Below, piece by piece: positions 45,073-53,112 of a stretch of DNA of 64,000 bases (its first letter is position 1; every line of letters starts with the position of its first letter). Made by a program: the position numbers and the translations under genes. The stretch covers positions 744,001 to 808,000 of the forward strand of contig NZ_LT629799.1 in NCBI RefSeq assembly GCF_900105785.1, given 5' to 3'. Source of the stretch: Microlunatus sagamiharensis. Its GTDB lineage: Bacteria > Actinomycetota > Actinomycetes > Propionibacteriales > Propionibacteriaceae. The notes beneath the pieces are model-generated. The model worked only from the letters and a program-made list of their open reading frames with translations, was not told the origin of the DNA and did no database searches.

Positions 45073-45668
45073 CTGTTCTGCGCCTCCCAGGTGAGGCCGA
45101 AGGACGACGTGCCGCCCTGGGCGCTGTCCGGGGTCGTGGAGCTGACCGTGTACGCGAACTGGAAGGTCCGGGTCTCCGAGCCGTTGCCGGTCGGGGCCCA
45201 GCTGCCCAGCCCGTTGGCGTACGTCGTGGCCGCGCTGGTGAAGCCGGCCAGCGTGCCCGAGTAGAGCGACGATCCGGAGGAGAGCGCGGTGAAGCCGGAG
45301 CAGGAGCTGTACGACCCGCCGGTGCCCTGGGTGACGGTCCAGCTGACGTAGCTCGACAGGCTGCGGGTGGTGGCCGCGTCGGTCGTGTAGAGCTTGACCG
45401 CCGACGGCAGCGAACCGCTCGACGTCACGGCGATGCAGCGCGAGCCCGAGGAGCCGGGCTTGAGGTTGCTGAGGGAGAGCAGCGCGGAGCCCGAGTCGTC
45501 GTCGCTCAGCACGACCGTCCCCGCGGCGAGCGTGCTGCCGGTGTTGCTGACCTTGGCGCTGAAGCCCGAGTACGACGCCTGGCCGACGACCGCGCAGGTG
45601 GCGAGGGCGGCCAGCGGCCAGACCAGCCAGTGGCTCAGACGTACGGCGCGGCGGGACGGGGACTTCAC
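45069..45668 (-). CDS. TasA/CalY-like secreted protein with SipW-cognate type signal (paralogue A)
   Basis: A 199-residue exported protein, first gene of the SipW cluster. GTG at 45668 has GGAG six bases upstream. The signal region RRAVRLSHWLVWPLAALATCAVVGQASYSGFSAKVSN shows the A-S-Y-S-x-F-S-A cleavage context typical for SipW substrates. It is followed by GTVVLSDDDSGSALLSLSNLKPG, nearly identical in layout to paralogue B (SDDDNNTAAFTASNLKPG). Both end in GLTWEAQNS or GFTWEAQNS. Its stop overlaps the signal-peptidase start, so substrate and protease are translationally coupled. The role is presumably extracellular matrix or surface layer. Confidence 0.7.
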   Translation of the reverse strand: MKSPSRRAVRLSHWLVWPLAALATCAVVGQASYSGFSAKVSNTGSTLAAGTVVLSDDDSGSALLSLSNLKPGSSGSRCIAVTSSGSLPSAVKLYTTDAATTRSLSSYVSWTVTQGTGGSYSSCSGFTALSSGSSLYSGTLAGFTSAATTYANGLGSWAPTGNGSETRTFQFAYTVSSTTPDSAQGGTSSFGLTWEAQNS

Positions 45669-45815
45669 GCGGGCTCCAGACGGTGACGTGCGGTGTGGGG
45701 CGCCGCCCCCGCGGCACCTCCGAGGGTAGCGGAAACCGCGGACCGACCGCGGCAGCCGACGGGCGGACGAGGCCGTCCGGGCGGGTGGCTCCGTGTCCGG
45801 GGCACACTCGGAGGG

Positions 45816-47024
45816 GTGACGTCCTCCTCCGCGAGACCCACCCGGCGCACCGTCCTGATCGGGGCGGTCGGCGCGGCCGCCGGCCTGGCGGGCTGCGGCG
45901 CCCCCGCCGGCGACGCAGCCTCGAGCACGCCCAGCGCGCCGACGCCGGAGTCGACGCCGAGCGCCACGACGGGCAGCCCCGCCCCGACCCGTACGCCCTC
46001 ACCGATGCCTTCACCTACGCCCTCGGCCACGCCGGAGCCGGCGCCGACGGGCAGGCCCGACCCCGAGGTGGACGCGACGGTCGCCGACGACCTCGACGTG
46101 CCCTGGGGCCTCGCCTTCTTCGCCAACGGCGACGCGCTCGTCTCCGAGCGCGACACCGCCCGGTTGCTGCGGGTGACGCCGAAGGGCAGGGTCACCCGGC
46201 TCGGCGAGGTGCGCGGGGTGCAGCCGGCGACCGGCATCGGGGAGGGCGGCCTGCTCGGCGTCGCCCTCGCGCCCGGCGACGAGGACACGGTGTTCGCCTA
46301 CCTGACGTCGGGCTCCGACAACCGCGTCGTGCGGCTGAGCATCGCGCGCGGGAAGGTCGGCCGGCCCCGGGCGGTCCTGACCGGGATCCCGACGAGCGTG
46401 CACCACCACGGCGGGCGGCTGCTCTTCGCCCCCGACGGGTCGCTGTTCGTGAGCACGGGTGACGCGGAGGACTCCGCGCTGGCGCAGCAGCGCGGCTCGT
46501 TGGCCGGCAAGATCCTCCGGATCCGTCCGGACGGGCGCGCGGCGTCGGGCAACCCGTACGGCAACCGCACCTGGACCTACGGCCACCGCAACGTCGAGGG
46601 GCTCGCCTTCGACGCCGACGGGCGGCTGTGGGCGACCGAGTTCGGTGACAAGCGGGCCGACGAGCTGAACCGCGTGGTCAAGGGCCGCAACTACGGCTGG
46701 CCGCGCGTCGAGGGCCGCAGCGGCGACGACCGCTACACCGACCCGGCGGCCACCTGGTCACCCACGAGCAGCTGCTCCCCGGCCGGCCTGGCCATCACCC
46801 GCTCGACCGCCTTCGTCGGCGCGTTGCAGGGGCGCTGCCTCTTCTCCGTCGCGCTCGACGGGACGCGGGCGTCGAAGCCGCGCCGGCACTTCGCCGACGA
46901 CCACGGCCGGATCCGCAACGTCGTCGCTGCGCCGGATGGTTCGCTGTGGATGACCACGAGCAACACCGACGGCCGCCGCACGCCCGGCAAGGACGACGAC
47001 AAGATCCTGCGCGTCACGCTGTGA
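45816..47024 (+). CDS. PQQ-type glucose/sorbosone dehydrogenase family lipoprotein
   Basis: Extracytoplasmic six-bladed beta-propeller sugar dehydrogenase, 402 residues. The N-terminus has a twin-Arg lipoprotein signal (TRRTVLIGAVGAAAGLAGC) followed by a Pro/Thr/Ser-rich wall-spanning linker. Propeller hallmarks are DLDVPWGLAFFANGDALVSERD, GGLLGVALAPG, VHHHGGRLLFAPDGSLFVSTGD (the His and Asp region that binds PQQ and sugar) and TYGHRNVEGLAFDADGRLWATEFG. It probably oxidises aldoses with PQQ taken from outside, since no pqq genes are seen here. GTG at 45816 is closely preceded by GGAGGG. It is divergent from the SipW/TasA-like cluster. Confidence 0.88.
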   Translation: MTSSSARPTRRTVLIGAVGAAAGLAGCGAPAGDAASSTPSAPTPESTPSATTGSPAPTRTPSPMPSPTPSATPEPAPTGRPDPEVDATVADDLDVPWGLAFFANGDALVSERDTARLLRVTPKGRVTRLGEVRGVQPATGIGEGGLLGVALAPGDEDTVFAYLTSGSDNRVVRLSIARGKVGRPRAVLTGIPTSVHHHGGRLLFAPDGSLFVSTGDAEDSALAQQRGSLAGKILRIRPDGRAASGNPYGNRTWTYGHRNVEGLAFDADGRLWATEFGDKRADELNRVVKGRNYGWPRVEGRSGDDRYTDPAATWSPTSSCSPAGLAITRSTAFVGALQGRCLFSVALDGTRASKPRRHFADDHGRIRNVVAAPDGSLWMTTSNTDGRRTPGKDDDKILRVTL

Positions 47025-47043
47025 CCCACCTCCCCGAGCACCG

Positions 47044-47100
47044 CGAGCGGTAGGTTGCGGCGCCTTTTCCGCCGCCGGAGCCGCCGCAACCTACCGTTCG
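47044..47100. repeat. Dispersed palindromic element, copy 2 (terminator-like)
   Basis: 19-bp stem (47044-47062 with 47082-47100, one G-T wobble) with the core GAGCGGTAGGTTGC shared with the copy at 16908-16969. The loop differs in length and sequence (19 nt, containing TTTT). It lies between a converging pair of genes, as does the first copy. Confidence 0.8.
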
Positions 47101-47141
47101 GCGGAGCGGGCGAGGCCGCCGTCAGCGTGTGGGAGCGGAGC

Positions 47142-48350
47142 TCAGCCCGCGACGACGACCGCGCCGAGCAGGAGGCGGCGCGCGAGGCCGTCGCCGAGGT
47201 CGCCGGCGGTGGCCCGGCCCTCGTCCAGCAGCGCCTTGACCGGGGCGACGTCGTCCTCGTCGAGCGCGACCTCGCCGGCCCGGCTGCGCAGCACGCTGCG
47301 ACCGCCGGCCTGGTCGAGGGTCGCGGCGAGGTGGTCCCGCAGGTGCAGGGCGGTGCCGTCGGCGAGGGCGTCCAGCGTGCCGAGCTGGGCCAGCGGACCC
47401 ACGGGGGCCGGGCGCCGCGAGTCGCGGTCCGCGCGGCGCAGGGCGGCCGCCACGGTGTCGAGGTCGGCGGTGCGGACGGCCTCCAGCAGGGCGGCACGCA
47501 CCTGCTCGACATCGTCGGCCAGGGTGTCCGCCCGCGTCGGGTCGGTGCCCAGCGCGAGGGACCCGCGTACGGCGGCGTCCCCAGCCAGCCTCGCGAGCGC
47601 CTGGGTGGTCAGCTGCTCGGCGAGGGCGTAGCGGGTCCAGGTGTGCACGCCGAGGGTGAGGTGCGTGCTGACGCCGCCCAGCGCGGTGGCGGCGTGCAGG
47701 AAGCCGCGCGGCAGGTAGAGGCAGTCGCCGGGCTCGAGGACGGCCTTGATCAGCGGGGGCTCGGCGGCCGCGCGCTGCACGGCGGTCCGCCGGTCGGTCC
47801 ACGGCTGGTCGCGCAGCGGCGCGTCCCAGACGGGGGCGTGGATGCGCCACTCCTTGGTGCCCGAGACCTGCAGCACGAAGACGTCGTGCACGTCGTAGTG
47901 GTCGTCGAAGCCCTGGTTCTGCGGCGGGGTGACGTACGCGTTGGCCTGCACGGGGTGGCCCAGCTCGGCGGCCAGGGCGCCCACGAAGTGGATGATCGGC
48001 GGCCACACGCGGTGCAGGGCCTGCAGGACCATCGTCGCGCCGTCGCCGAAGAGGCCGACGAGCTTGCTGTCGCTCACCTGGTCGGCGATGCCGGCGCCCA
48101 CCCCGCCCGGTGCGGTGAAGGCCCGGTCCCCGAGGGTCTGCCCGCTCTTGGCCACCCGCAGGAACGGGGTACGCAGCCCGCGCTCGGAGACGAGCTCGTC
48201 CACGGTCGGCTCGTCGAGCAGGTCGGTGAAGGTCCCGCCCAGGTCGGCGGCCCGGCTCAGCAGGGCCCGGCGACCCCAGTACTCGTCGGCGAACGTCGCG
48301 CGGTCGACGGCGACGAGCCGGTCCAGGGCGGAGGTGGGTCTGTCGGGCAC
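47142..48350 (-). CDS. Cupin-4/JmjC-domain 2-oxoglutarate-dependent oxygenase
   Basis: A 402-residue iron/2-oxoglutarate oxygenase of the ribosomal-oxygenase-like cupin_4 family, whose members hydroxylate protein side chains. The iron ligands are the HxD in FDDHYDVHDVFVLQVSGTKEWRIH and the distal His in LYLPRGFLHAATALG. The N-terminal strand pattern YWGRRALLSRAA and the C-terminal helical/winged region (about residues 250-400) fit YcfD/NO66-like proteins. GTG at 48350 has GAGGA five bases upstream. Directly upstream on the same strand, past a strong hairpin, is a 75-residue repeat-peptide gene, which is a plausible substrate. An alternative is a ribosomal protein or another cellular substrate. 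Confidence 0.85.
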   Translation of the reverse strand: MPDRPTSALDRLVAVDRATFADEYWGRRALLSRAADLGGTFTDLLDEPTVDELVSERGLRTPFLRVAKSGQTLGDRAFTAPGGVGAGIADQVSDSKLVGLFGDGATMVLQALHRVWPPIIHFVGALAAELGHPVQANAYVTPPQNQGFDDHYDVHDVFVLQVSGTKEWRIHAPVWDAPLRDQPWTDRRTAVQRAAAEPPLIKAVLEPGDCLYLPRGFLHAATALGGVSTHLTLGVHTWTRYALAEQLTTQALARLAGDAAVRGSLALGTDPTRADTLADDVEQVRAALLEAVRTADLDTVAAALRRADRDSRRPAPVGPLAQLGTLDALADGTALHLRDHLAATLDQAGGRSVLRSRAGEVALDEDDVAPVKALLDEGRATAGDLGDGLARRLLLGAVVVAG

Positions 48351-48388
48351 GGGGTCCTCGCGTGGGTGGTGCGGTGCGTGGGGAGATG

Positions 48389-48424
48389 ACGACGGTGCCC
48401 GGCCCGAGGGCCGGGCACCGTCGT
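48389..48424 (-). terminator. Hairpin between repeat-peptide gene and oxygenase gene
   Basis: Perfect 16-bp stem (ACGACGGTGCCCGGCC with its complement) and 4-nt loop CGAG, 9 nt after the peptide stop and about 40 nt before the oxygenase start. It may act as a partial terminator or mRNA stabiliser, giving more peptide than enzyme. Confidence 0.75.
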
Positions 48425-48432
48425 GGTGCTGC

Positions 48433-48660
48433 TCAGGCGCCGCCGTCGGCTCCGCCGTCCTGGACGCCCGGGGTGCCCTCGGCGCCGCCGTCGGCCGGAC
48501 CCTCGGCGCCGCCGTCGGCACCGCCGTCCTGGACGCCCGGGGTGCCCTCGGCGCCGCCGTCAGCGGGACCCTCGGCGCCGCCGTCGGCACCGCCGTCCTG
48601 GACGCCCGGGGTGCCCTCGGCGCCGCCGTCGGCGGGCCCTTCGAGGCTGCTGTCGCTCAT
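48433..48660 (-). CDS. Small acidic three-repeat peptide, putative substrate/precursor
   Basis: A 75-residue protein I cannot place in a known family. After the leader MSDSSL come three tandem 23-residue units, each opening EGPADGGAEG and closing VQDGGADGGA. Each unit has five acidic residues and no basic, aromatic or Cys residue. The ATG at 48660 has a very strong AGGAGGAG five bases upstream. The three 69-bp units differ at five positions in this frame, all synonymous third-base changes, which argues that the protein sequence is selected. It precedes a cupin-4/JmjC oxygenase gene on the same strand, separated by a hairpin. A precursor or substrate peptide for hydroxylation is the favoured idea; a disordered structural protein is the alternative. 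Confidence 0.72.
   Translation of the reverse strand: MSDSSLEGPADGGAEGTPGVQDGGADGGAEGPADGGAEGTPGVQDGGADGGAEGPADGGAEGTPGVQDGGADGGA
48436..48642. repeat. Three tandem 69-bp repeats inside the small peptide gene
   Basis: Units 48436-48504, 48505-48573 and 48574-48642. Unit length is a multiple of three. They are about 95 percent identical to each other and continuous without spacers. Confidence 0.95.
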
Positions 48661-48990
48661 GACTCCTCCTGGTGCTCGTGCGGCTCCGCCCGCTCGCGCT
48701 GCGGGCCGCGCTCCTGCGCCTGTCGGCGCCTGGCTCAATGCAACCACCCGCCTCCGGACGTCCTCGGGGGAGGGTCGCGTGCACCCTCGGGCGGGTCCTG
48801 CGGCCGCCGTCCCGGGCTTCAGCGGGGTGCGAGGAGGACCTCCCTCGGCGCTGGGGCGGGCGGTGTCTGGACGTCCGGGGGAGCACGTGGCGTCGTGGAG
48901 CCTCGCAGAGCGGGCTGTCGCGGCGTTCGAGGGAGGGAGGAAGACGCCGTCCGGGGCCCCGGAGCGGGCGCGAGGAGGAAGGAACTGTCG
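48661..48990. other. Intergenic region between peptide gene and SNF2 helicase gene
   Basis: About 330 bp with no supportable gene. It must contain the promoters of two divergent units. The AT-richest part is near 48734-48745 (CAATGCAACC), which gives TTGCAT on the minus strand, a possible -35 box for the peptide gene. No clear -10 or operator was identified. Confidence 0.4.
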
Positions 48991-51900
48991 GTGCCCGCAA
49001 CTAGCATCGCGGGCGTGCAGGGGGACGAGGTGCTGGCCGACGCGGAGGCCGCGTTGGCGGGCCTCCTGGCCGCCCCCGACGAGCAGCCGCTCGACCCTTC
49101 CGACGACCTGTCCGACGACCCCTCCGACGACCCGGAGCCGGTCCGACCCGACGCGACCTCGCGCGGGCCGGTCGGCGCGCTGAGCGACGCGGCGATCAGC
49201 GCGCTCGTGGGGTCCGAGGCCTTCGCCCGGGCGCTCGTCCTCGTGCGGTCGGGCCACGTGAGCCACGTCGAGGTCGACGACGCCGCGCGGACGGTCTCGG
49301 GCCGCGTTCGCGGGACGCACCGCGACGACTACGAGGTGACGGCCTACCTCGCCACCTCGCCGGCGGGCACGACGACCGTGCACCGCAGCCGCTGCACCTG
49401 CCCGGTCGCCCTCGACTGCAAGCACGCCGCGGCGGTGCTGGTCGTCGCCCGCCACCAGCAGGGCCCCGGTCCGCGGGTCGAGCGGCCGGAGTGGGAGCGC
49501 GTCCTGGGCCCGCTGGTCACTGCACCGCCACCCACGCCGGCCGTGGAGGTCGCCCCGCTCGGGCTCGAGCTGGGCGTGGAACGCATCCCGGCCCACCGCG
49601 GCTACGCGGGCCGGCTCGACCTGCGCGCCCGCCCGGTCCGCCGCGGGCGCGGCGGTGGCTGGGTCCGGTCGGGGATCTCGTGGGAGGACCTGGACTTCGT
49701 CGCCCGCTCCTACGTGCCCGCGCACCGCGAGCTGCTCCTGCAGCTGCGGGCCGCGGCCGGCTCGAGCGCGCGGCAGGCCCTGCCGCGCAACGCGTGGCTG
49801 TCGCTCCAGGCGGTGAGCAGCGCCTTCTGGTCGCTGCTCGACCAGGCGGGCGAGGCCGGCCTGGAGGTCGTGGTCGAGGAGCCGCTGCAGGGCCTCGACG
49901 TGCGCGACGGCGCCGACGTGAGCCTCGACCTGCGCCGGGTCGAGCAGGTGGGGCTGCTGGTCGGGCCGCGGGTGCGTCTCGGCGGCTCCGGGGTCGAGCT
50001 GACGTCGGTCGGGGTGCTGGGCGAGCCGGCCCACGGCGTCTTCTCCCTCGGTGCGGACTCGCGCGTCGTGCTGGCCCGGCTCGACCGGCTGCTGCCCCGC
50101 GAGCTGCGGTCCCTGGTCGTCGGCGCGCGACCCCTGCTGGTCCCGCGCAGCGACGAGCGGCGCTTCGTGGACGAGTTCGTGCCGGGGCTGCGGCGCCACG
50201 CCGCGGTGACGTCGAGGGACGCCAGCGTGGCCCTGCCCGTGGACGTGGCGCCGCGGCTGTCCCTGACGGTGACCCCGCGCGAGGAGCACCGGGTCCGGCT
50301 CGACTGGTCCTACCGCTACGTCGCTCCCGGCACGGACGTCTCCTACGACCTCGACGACGACGCCCCCGGGCTGGTCCGCGACGGCGCGCGCGAGCGTGCC
50401 CTGCTCGAGGGCCTGCCGCTGCCGTACGCAGTCACGCCCGTGCTGCAGGAGCCGGGCTCGGAGCCGGCGACGCCCGCCGCGCACGCGCTGCTCGACGGCC
50501 TCGACGCGGCGTTGCTGGTCGAGCGCACCCTGCCCGAGCTCGAGGCGGCCGGGGTCGAGGTGCTGGTCGTCGGCGACCTGCCCGGCTACCACGAGGCCGT
50601 CGACGAGCCGGCGATCGCGGTCAGCGCCACCGAGCGCGCGGACACGCCCGACTGGTTCGACCTCCACGTGGAGGTGAGCGTCGAGGGGGAGCAGGTGCCC
50701 TTCGACCAGCTGTTCGTCGCCCTCAGCCAGGGCGAGGAGCACCTCGTGCTGGACAGCGGGGTGTGGTTCAGCCTGCGGCGCCCGGGCCTCGACCGTCTGC
50801 GCGACCTCATCGAGGAGTCGCGCGCGCTCGACGACCGCGAGAGCGCGGAGCTGAGCCTCAACCGCTACCAGGTCTCGCTCTGGGAGGACCTGGTCGAGCT
50901 CGGGGTCGTGGCCACCCAGGCCTCGCGCTGGAACCGCTCGGTCCGCGGCCTCCTGGACAGCGAACCCCTCCCGACGCCCGAGCTCCCGTCCACCCTGCAG
51001 GCGACGCTGCGGCCCTACCAGCGCGAGGGCTACGCCTGGTTGCACACGCTCTGGTCGCACGGCCTCGGCGGGATCCTGGCCGACGACATGGGGCTCGGCA
51101 AGACGCTGCAGACCCTTGCGCTCGTCGCGCGGGCGCGGCAGGAGCAGGCCGAGGACCCCTCGTACGGCGGGGACGCGCCGGCGCCGCCCTTCCTCGTGGT
51201 CGCGCCGACCAGCGTCGTGCCGGGCTGGGTGAGCGAGGCCGCCCGCTTCGTGCCCTCCCTGCGGGTGGTCAGCCTGGCCTCCCGCGCCCGCCGGCGCGCC
51301 CCGCTGGCCGAGGTCGTGGCCGGCGCCGACCTGGTCGTCACCTCCTACGCGCTGCTGCGCCAGGGAGCGGACGAGATCGCTGCGCTCCCGTGGTCGGGGC
51401 TGGTGCTCGACGAGGCGCAGTTCGTCAAGAACCACCGCTCGATGACCTACCAGGCGGCGCGACGCGTCGACGCCCGCTTCACGCTGGCCATCACCGGCAC
51501 GCCGCTGGAGAACAGCCTGATGGACCTGTGGTCGTTGCTCTCGGTGACGGCGCCGGGGCTCTTCCCCTCGCCGCAGCGCTTCTCCCAGTTCTACCGGCGC
51601 GCGATCGAGCGTGACCGCGACGTCGAGCGGCTGCACCAGCTGCGTCGCCGGGTCCGGCCCTTCCTGCTGCGGCGGACCAAGCAGGCCGTCGCCGCCGACC
51701 TGCCGCCCAAGCAGGAGCAGGTCGTGGAGGTCGAGCTGGGCCCGCGCCACATGCGCGTCTACCAGACCCACCTGCAGCGCGAGCGCCAGAAGGTGCTCGG
51801 GCTGCTCGACGACCTCGACCGCAACCGCTTCACCGTGCTGCGCTCGCTCACGCTGCTGCGACGGCTGAGCCTCGACCCGGCGCTCGTCGACGAGGCGCAC

Positions 51901-52419
51901 GCCGACATCCCGGCGGCCAAGGTCGAGATGCTGCTCGAGGACCTCGCCGAGCTCGTGGCCGAGGGCCACTCGGCCCTGGTGTTCAGCCAGTTCACGAGCT
52001 TCCTCGGGCGCATCCGCGACCGCCTCGACCAGGCGGGCCTCCCGCACGCCTACCTCGACGGATCGACGACGCGCCGCGAGGAGGTCGTCGAGCGCTTCCG
52101 CTCGGGCGAGGCGCCGGTGTTCCTGATCAGCCTCAAGGCGGGCGGCTTCGGCCTCAACCTCACCGAGGCCGACTACTGCTTCGTCCTCGACCCCTGGTGG
52201 AACCCGGCGACGGAGGCGCAGGCCGTGGACCGGGCGCACCGCATCGGCCAGACCCGCAGCGTGATGGTCTACCGGATGGTGGCCAAGGACACCATCGAGG
52301 AGAAGGTGATGGCGCTCAAGGCCCGCAAGGCCGAGCTCTTCGGCTCGGTCTTCGAGGCCGACGGCCTCGGCGGCGGCGAGCTGGGGGCCGACGACATCCG
52401 CGACCTGCTGGCCGCCTGA
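48991..52419 (+). CDS. SNF2-family DEAD-like helicase with SWIM zinc finger
   Basis: A 1142-residue ATP-dependent DNA translocase. Near residue 130 is a SWIM zinc finger (RCTCPVALDCKH, pattern CxCx6CxH). A long linker domain of about 500 residues is followed by the SNF2 ATPase: motif I LADDMGLGKTLQTL, Ia VVAPTSVVPGW, II LVLDEAQFVKN (DEAQ instead of DEAH), III ALAITGTPLENS, V GGFGLNLTEADYCF, VI QAVDRAHRIGQTR. GTG at 48991 follows GAGGAGGAAGG. A second GTG at 49015 with TAGCAT 7 nt upstream could give a leaderless shorter form. It is probably a DNA repair or transcription recycling helicase like other bacterial SWI2/SNF2 proteins. Monocistronic. Confidence 0.93.
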   Translation: MPATSIAGVQGDEVLADAEAALAGLLAAPDEQPLDPSDDLSDDPSDDPEPVRPDATSRGPVGALSDAAISALVGSEAFARALVLVRSGHVSHVEVDDAARTVSGRVRGTHRDDYEVTAYLATSPAGTTTVHRSRCTCPVALDCKHAAAVLVVARHQQGPGPRVERPEWERVLGPLVTAPPPTPAVEVAPLGLELGVERIPAHRGYAGRLDLRARPVRRGRGGGWVRSGISWEDLDFVARSYVPAHRELLLQLRAAAGSSARQALPRNAWLSLQAVSSAFWSLLDQAGEAGLEVVVEEPLQGLDVRDGADVSLDLRRVEQVGLLVGPRVRLGGSGVELTSVGVLGEPAHGVFSLGADSRVVLARLDRLLPRELRSLVVGARPLLVPRSDERRFVDEFVPGLRRHAAVTSRDASVALPVDVAPRLSLTVTPREEHRVRLDWSYRYVAPGTDVSYDLDDDAPGLVRDGARERALLEGLPLPYAVTPVLQEPGSEPATPAAHALLDGLDAALLVERTLPELEAAGVEVLVVGDLPGYHEAVDEPAIAVSATERADTPDWFDLHVEVSVEGEQVPFDQLFVALSQGEEHLVLDSGVWFSLRRPGLDRLRDLIEESRALDDRESAELSLNRYQVSLWEDLVELGVVATQASRWNRSVRGLLDSEPLPTPELPSTLQATLRPYQREGYAWLHTLWSHGLGGILADDMGLGKTLQTLALVARARQEQAEDPSYGGDAPAPPFLVVAPTSVVPGWVSEAARFVPSLRVVSLASRARRRAPLAEVVAGADLVVTSYALLRQGADEIAALPWSGLVLDEAQFVKNHRSMTYQAARRVDARFTLAITGTPLENSLMDLWSLLSVTAPGLFPSPQRFSQFYRRAIERDRDVERLHQLRRRVRPFLLRRTKQAVAADLPPKQEQVVEVELGPRHMRVYQTHLQRERQKVLGLLDDLDRNRFTVLRSLTLLRRLSLDPALVDEAHADIPAAKVEMLLEDLAELVAEGHSALVFSQFTSFLGRIRDRLDQAGLPHAYLDGSTTRREEVVERFRSGEAPVFLISLKAGGFGLNLTEADYCFVLDPWWNPATEAQAVDRAHRIGQTRSVMVYRMVAKDTIEEKVMALKARKAELFGSVFEADGLGGGELGADDIRDLLAA

Positions 52420-53112
52420 GGACGCCTGCGGGGCTGCTCCTCGCCCGGGCGTCGACGTACGCGTGTGCTCCCCGTCCGGACCCCGCCGTCAGCGTCTAGG
52501 TCAACCTGCGCGAACACGCACCCTCCTTGAGCCAATGCTGAGGATCGCTTAGGACGAGGCGTCGGTGCAGTTGAGGCTTCAGCGACAGGATCGTCGTCAG
52601 CCGGGCGTGCGGGAGGCCCGGTGAGGACAGGCTCAGCCGGACGCCGGAGCCGGGCACCAGGTGCCCGGCCGAGATGGCGGCGGAGCGAGGTCGTCGCCTC
52701 GGGGGAGGTCCGACCGTGTCTGGGGTCGTCGGTGGCGCCGCGAGGTGCGCCGTTGGCTTGGGGGTCAGCACGGCTGGACCGGACAGGGACGTCCGGCTCG
52801 GTCACCAGGGGGGATCGACGGGCTCGGGGGTGGACGATGACGTACGACGTCGTCCGGAGGTCGGCGGACCAGCAACAGGCGCCGTGGGGGGCTGCGACGT
52901 CAAGGGGGATGCAGGGGCGTTCGGGAGAGCGCAGGGGCCGACGGGCACCGGTTCGACGAGGGGGAGGACCGGCGCCGATGGACGGGCAGGGCGTAGGGGA
53001 CGCCGTGACCGTTCCGCGGGGGACCTGGGCAGGACCGGACGGTGCCGGACGTGGGCCGGTCCCGGGAGATCGACGTACGGGACCGGCCCACGCCGGCGCA
53101 TCAGGAGGACCG
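52420..53112. other. Long GC-rich intergenic region with two strong hairpins
   Basis: About 690 bp without a gene that I can support; open frames across it have poor composition. It contains a perfect 10-bp dyad around one base at 52649-52669 (GCCGGGCACC/GGTGCCCGGC) and a 14-bp hairpin at 53051-53091, just before the ribosome-binding site of the Hpt-like gene. A long structured 5' leader or a small RNA is possible. I recognised no known riboswitch. Confidence 0.4.
53051..53091 (+). promoter_or_regulatory. Leader hairpin upstream of Hpt-like gene
   Basis: Perfect 14-bp stem GTGGGCCGGTCCCG/CGGGACCGGCCCAC with a 13-nt loop, ending 11 nt before AGGAGG (53103-53108). The placement suggests attenuation or control of translation. 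Confidence 0.5.

Noticed and set aside
48436-48642. CRISPR-like array
   Set aside because: The 69-bp units are contiguous, have no spacers and lie within a coding frame; no cas genes are present.
48423-48662. Repeat-region reading in the other frames (Ala/Pro/Arg-rich peptides on either strand)
   Set aside because: Substitutions between the units change residues in those frames and none has a ribosome-binding site at a start codon.
48433-52239. Long minus-strand frame continuing upstream of the repeat peptide through the SNF2 gene
   Set aside because: Only the last 75 codons have a ribosome-binding site and synonymous-only repeat variation; the rest is antisense to the helicase.
52420-53112. 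Known riboswitch (c-di-AMP, c-di-GMP, cobalamin)
   Set aside because: No consensus core of these classes could be matched by eye; only generic hairpins were seen.
52621-53112. N-terminal extension of the Hpt-like protein (frame stays open upstream of 53113)
   Set aside because: The upstream frame is Arg/Gly-rich with no domain, while AGGAGG stands at the right distance from the ATG at 53113.
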